Below are positions 61,332 to 64,000 of a stretch of 64,000 bases of DNA, piece by piece. The DNA lies in NCBI GenBank assembly GCA_963732905.1, contig CAVTBM010000008.1:806001-870000 (forward strand), written 5' to 3'. A program made the translations under genes and the position numbers. Under the pieces are notes generated by a model, which did no database searches, had not been told where the DNA came from, and saw nothing but the letters and a program-made list of their open reading frames with translations. Source of the stretch: DASQZK01 sp963732905. GTDB lineage: Bacteria > Bacteroidota > Bacteroidia > Bacteroidales > GCA-2748055. Position 1 is the first letter of the stretch; each line of letters begins with the position of its first letter.

Positions 61332-62282
61332 ATGATAAAAATTGCTTTCCTCGATGCTAAAACTGTTGGTGAAGTAGCCAATTTTAAGGTCCTTGAAAAA
61401 CAGGGAGAACTTAAAATTTATGAAACCACCCTGCCGGAGGAAGTGGTTGAAAGATGTCTGGACAGAGAAGTGATCATCGTAAATAAAGTGATAATTAATA
61501 AGGCCGTGATGGACCAGTTGCCGAAACTCAAAATGATTTGTGTTTCGGCCACCGGTACAAATAATATTGACCTTGAGTACGCAGAGAAAAAGGGCATCAC
61601 AGTTTCCAATGTGGCAGGTTACAGTACCGAGTCAGTAGCCCAGATGACTTTCACTATGTTGCTATATCTTATCAACCGTCCTTACTATTTCGACGCCTAT
61701 GTGAAATCAGGAGCCTGGTCCAAAAGCAATATGTTTACACATTTCGGCCATCCTTTCTGGGAACTGAATGGTAAAAAGATGGGGATCATCGGTCTGGGTA
61801 CAATTGGCCGGAGGGTGGCTCAGATTTCTCAATCGTTCGGAATGGAAGTCGTATTCTATTCCACCACCGGACGTAATAATAATATAAATTTCAAACGTTT
61901 CGATCTGGACACCCTTCTCGGAACTTCTGACATCGTCTCAATCCATGCACCACTTACAGAACAGACCAGGGGCCTGATAAATTATGAAAAGATGAAAATG
62001 ATGCGTTCGTGTGCCATTCTTCTCAATACCGGCCGGGGCGGGATCATTGTCGAACAGGATCTGGCCCGGGCACTCAACAACAATATCATCGGCGGCGCCG
62101 GAATCGATGTCCTGGAAAAAGAGCCAATAGCACCGGACCATCCGCTGCTGAAAATTACAGATAAGGAAAAACTTATCATTACACCTCATATTTCCTGGAC
62201 AAGTATTGAAGCACGGCAACGTCTCATCGACCGGGTGGCAAGAAATATTGATGAGTTCAGGAAGAAGAACCAGCTTGATTGA
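61332..62282 (+). CDS. D-isomer-specific 2-hydroxyacid dehydrogenase
   Basis: The 316-residue cytosolic enzyme has the complete family layout: MGIIGLGTIGRR at 150-161 for nucleotide binding, LLNTGRGGIIV with Arg235, GIDVLEKEP with Glu264, and ITPHISW with His286, the substrate-binding and catalytic residues. Members reduce hydroxypyruvate, glyoxylate or other 2-keto acids. After the glycine loop the second strand ends VVFYSTTGRN rather than with Asp, which hints at NADP(H) rather than NAD(H), although this is not decisive. It starts 18 bp after the GH36-like gene and may process an acid derived from the sugar released by this operon. Confidence 0.92.
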   Translation: MIKIAFLDAKTVGEVANFKVLEKQGELKIYETTLPEEVVERCLDREVIIVNKVIINKAVMDQLPKLKMICVSATGTNNIDLEYAEKKGITVSNVAGYSTESVAQMTFTMLLYLINRPYYFDAYVKSGAWSKSNMFTHFGHPFWELNGKKMGIIGLGTIGRRVAQISQSFGMEVVFYSTTGRNNNINFKRFDLDTLLGTSDIVSIHAPLTEQTRGLINYEKMKMMRSCAILLNTGRGGIIVEQDLARALNNNIIGGAGIDVLEKEPIAPDHPLLKITDKEKLIITPHISWTSIEARQRLIDRVARNIDEFRKKNQLD

Positions 62283-62342
62283 GGTCCGGAAGGGAATTAT
62301 TATGTATTTTTGGTTGACCTAACCAGCCAAATTACCAAAATT

Positions 62343-63755
62343 ATGGTTCGACTACCCATTTTAATGAGTCTGTGTCTACTCTCATACGGGCTCTCTGCAA
62401 AAAATTATTGTATATCTGCCAGTGGTACTACCCAGACTGAATTAACCGAATACGCATTTACTCAAATTGACAAGGTTCTAGGCCTGCTGGAGCCCGGAGA
62501 TACTCTGTTCTTCCGGCAGGGGGAATACATGGTAACCGGTCCTGTTCAGCCCGTAAAATCAGGCCTTGAAAATAAGCCCATTGTCCTTACGGTTTTCCCG
62601 GGAGAAAGGGCTGTTTTCAACGGTGCTGAATTTACGACCATGAAAGATTCCGACCGGCCAATGTGGCGTGGAAGAACCGGGATCATAACGGTGAAAGGCA
62701 TTCATGACGTAAAATTTATTGGTCTGGAGGTGATGAATTCGCATAATATTGGGATCGTAGTGGAAGACACTACGACCACGAATATTCAACTGATCGGCTG
62801 CAAATCCCATGGTTCCTATAATTCCGGGATCGGTCTGTGGTATTGTCGCCATGTTAAAGTACTGAACTGTGAAGTGACCGGTGCAAATGACCAGGAATAT
62901 CGCACCGTTCAGCCCATCAGGCATGAGGGCCCGCATGAGGCCATTTCCATCGCCGGAGCAAGGTACTTTGAAGTAGCTTACAATCATGTCCATTCCTGTG
63001 CCAAAGAAGGTGTCGACTGTAAGGAAGTCAGCGCCCACGGCACCATACACCATAACCTGGTTCACGATATGCCGCGACAGGGCATTTATACCGACAGTTG
63101 GTTCGGAATGCTGGAAGATGTTGAAATATACTCAAACATTGTATTTGGATGTGAATGGGGAATAGCTTTATCTTCGGAAGGAAGAAACTCTTCCATGAGA
63201 AATATCCGCATACATCATAACCTGCTCTTTGAAAACCGGGCTTCCGGTATCCTTTTTGGCGTTTGGGGTAACGATGAACATCGTGAGAACATTATGGTAT
63301 ATAACAATACGGTTTACCATAACGGCAGCCCATCCCACTGGGCCGGTAAAACCGGAGGCATCGATGTCAGGTCTGCAAATATCAGTAATGCCAGTATATT
63401 CAATAACATCTGCAGCTCAAACTGGGCATTTGAAATTGCAACCTTCAGTGAGACGGCAGATGCGCCCGCTGTTCTGAAATCAAAAGACATCCGTATATTC
63501 AATAATCTTATTGAAAAGCATCCAGACGTTAATGAAGAACCCGGAGAATTTAACCAGGTATATTCATGGGATGGTCTTTCACCGGTGTATGGAAATCCCT
63601 CGTTTGCAAATCCTGAACGTTTTGATTTCAGCCTCAAAAAAAATTCACCGGCCTGGAAGGGATATGCCATCCCCGGCGGTACGAAAGCCTCAAAATTCAT
63701 CGGGTCAATGGGTAAAAAGAATAACTTTCATCCCTTTATGGAAAAACTAAACTAA
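62343..63755 (+). CDS. Secreted right-handed parallel beta-helix protein, lyase-like
   Basis: The 470-residue protein has a signal peptide (MVRLPILMSLCLLSYGLSA). QIDKVLGLLEPGDTLFFRQGEYMVTGPVQPVKSG is the usual opening of beta-helix lyases and of secreted right-handed beta-helix proteins. Many PbH1-type coils follow (IITVKGIHDVKFIGLEVMNSHN, NIQLIGCKSHGSYNSGIGL, VKVLNCEVTGAN, GTIHHNLVHDMPRQGIY, RNIRIHHNLLFENRASGILFG, ENIMVYNNTVYHNG). No polysaccharide-lyase signature stands out, so a pectate-lyase, chondroitinase-B-like or plain binding role all remain possible. The ATG at 62343 begins the signal peptide; an upstream TTG at 62310 is unlikely. The GH97 gene starts 11 bp downstream. Confidence 0.82.
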   Translation: MVRLPILMSLCLLSYGLSAKNYCISASGTTQTELTEYAFTQIDKVLGLLEPGDTLFFRQGEYMVTGPVQPVKSGLENKPIVLTVFPGERAVFNGAEFTTMKDSDRPMWRGRTGIITVKGIHDVKFIGLEVMNSHNIGIVVEDTTTTNIQLIGCKSHGSYNSGIGLWYCRHVKVLNCEVTGANDQEYRTVQPIRHEGPHEAISIAGARYFEVAYNHVHSCAKEGVDCKEVSAHGTIHHNLVHDMPRQGIYTDSWFGMLEDVEIYSNIVFGCEWGIALSSEGRNSSMRNIRIHHNLLFENRASGILFGVWGNDEHRENIMVYNNTVYHNGSPSHWAGKTGGIDVRSANISNASIFNNICSSNWAFEIATFSETADAPAVLKSKDIRIFNNLIEKHPDVNEEPGEFNQVYSWDGLSPVYGNPSFANPERFDFSLKKNSPAWKGYAIPGGTKASKFIGSMGKKNNFHPFMEKLN

Positions 63756-63766
63756 AACATCCTGTT

Positions 63767-64000
63767 ATGAGCAAATTTATCACTCCCGCCTTTCCTGTCG
63801 TGATGGCAATACTGCTGTCATCCTGCATGTCTTCAGGGAAAAAGGCCGTAAACCTTAAATCACCCGGCCAGACCGCCCAAATCAATATCAGGCTTGACGA
63901 TCAGGGACAGTTGTTATATAACGTTGATTATAATGCTTCAACCGTTATCCATGACTCAAAACTGGGTCTCAATCTGGAGGACGGAGGCTATCTCGGTGAC
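63767..64000 (+). CDS. N-terminal fragment of a GH97 glycosidase lipoprotein
   Basis: The gene starts at 63767 and leaves the window after 78 codons. The product begins MSKFITPAFPVVMAILLSSC, a lipoprotein signal. The continuation VNLKSPGQTAQINIRLDDQG, LLYNVDYNAS and SKLGLNLEDGGYL matches the N-terminal beta-sandwich of GH97, whose members are alpha-glucosidases or alpha-galactosidases. The catalytic barrel is outside the window, so the subgroup cannot be told. It is the last visible gene of the operon begun by the SMP-30 gene. Confidence 0.8.
   Translation, partial: MSKFITPAFPVVMAILLSSCMSSGKKAVNLKSPGQTAQINIRLDDQGQLLYNVDYNASTVIHDSKLGLNLEDGGYLGD

Overview
The window is a carbohydrate-degradation island from a member of the Bacteroidota, most likely a Bacteroidales/Marinilabiliales-type organism. 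This rests on the gene content: many exported glycoside hydrolases, two formylglycine sulfatases, lipoprotein and twin-arginine signal peptides, type IX secretion (T9SS) C-terminal sorting domains, a 7TMR-DISM sensor, weak or absent Shine-Dalgarno sites and Bacteroidota-type promoter motifs. No rRNA, complete tRNA, CRISPR array, intact transposase or SusC/SusD pair is visible, so the island is not a canonical polysaccharide utilisation locus within these limits.

Left part (1-26850) is mostly on the minus strand: the start of an alpha/beta hydrolase, a 0.8-kb gap built of heptanucleotide repeats, an esterase, an FG-GAP repeat protein with a GH127/146-type arabinofuranosidase, a GH116-type enzyme, a GH9 enzyme, a sulfatase coupled to a six-hairpin glycosidase, a large GH106-like protein, a GH78-like rhamnosidase split by a frameshift, and a second sulfatase. 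Two plus-strand genes interrupt this: a hybrid histidine kinase (6441-8279) and a pirin (11168-11884).

Right part (27258-64000) is on the plus strand: a thioesterase overlapping a membrane sensor that ends in an IS1595-transposase-like zinc ribbon and helix-turn-helix; a Tat-type six-hairpin enzyme; a tight run of GH78 rhamnosidase, sugar isomerase-like lipoprotein, GH28-like protein, SGNH esterase, alpha/beta esterase and GH2 mannosidase; a second exported GH2 mannosidase; two large tandem paralogs (membrane head, DUF362-like domain, CBM9-like domain, T9SS tail) with the relic of a third copy between them; DoxX plus a Tat-type Gfo/Idh/MocA oxidoreductase; a propeller protein with a T9SS tail; a secreted cysteine hydrolase; a lone receiver protein; and an SMP-30 lactonase, GH36-like, hydroxyacid dehydrogenase, beta-helix and GH97 run that leaves the window.

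Taken together the enzymes suit a heterogeneous acidic glycan containing rhamnose, galacturonic acid, arabinose, galactose and mannose with ester and sulfate decorations, for example rhamnogalacturonan-like or algal material; that substrate is an inference. The most unusual items are the sensor-transposase-domain fusion at 27641-29518, the tandem membrane/T9SS paralogs at 45978-52535, the phase-coherent 7-bp repeats at 803-970, and an approximately 107-bp element with terminal inverted repeats present in two copies.
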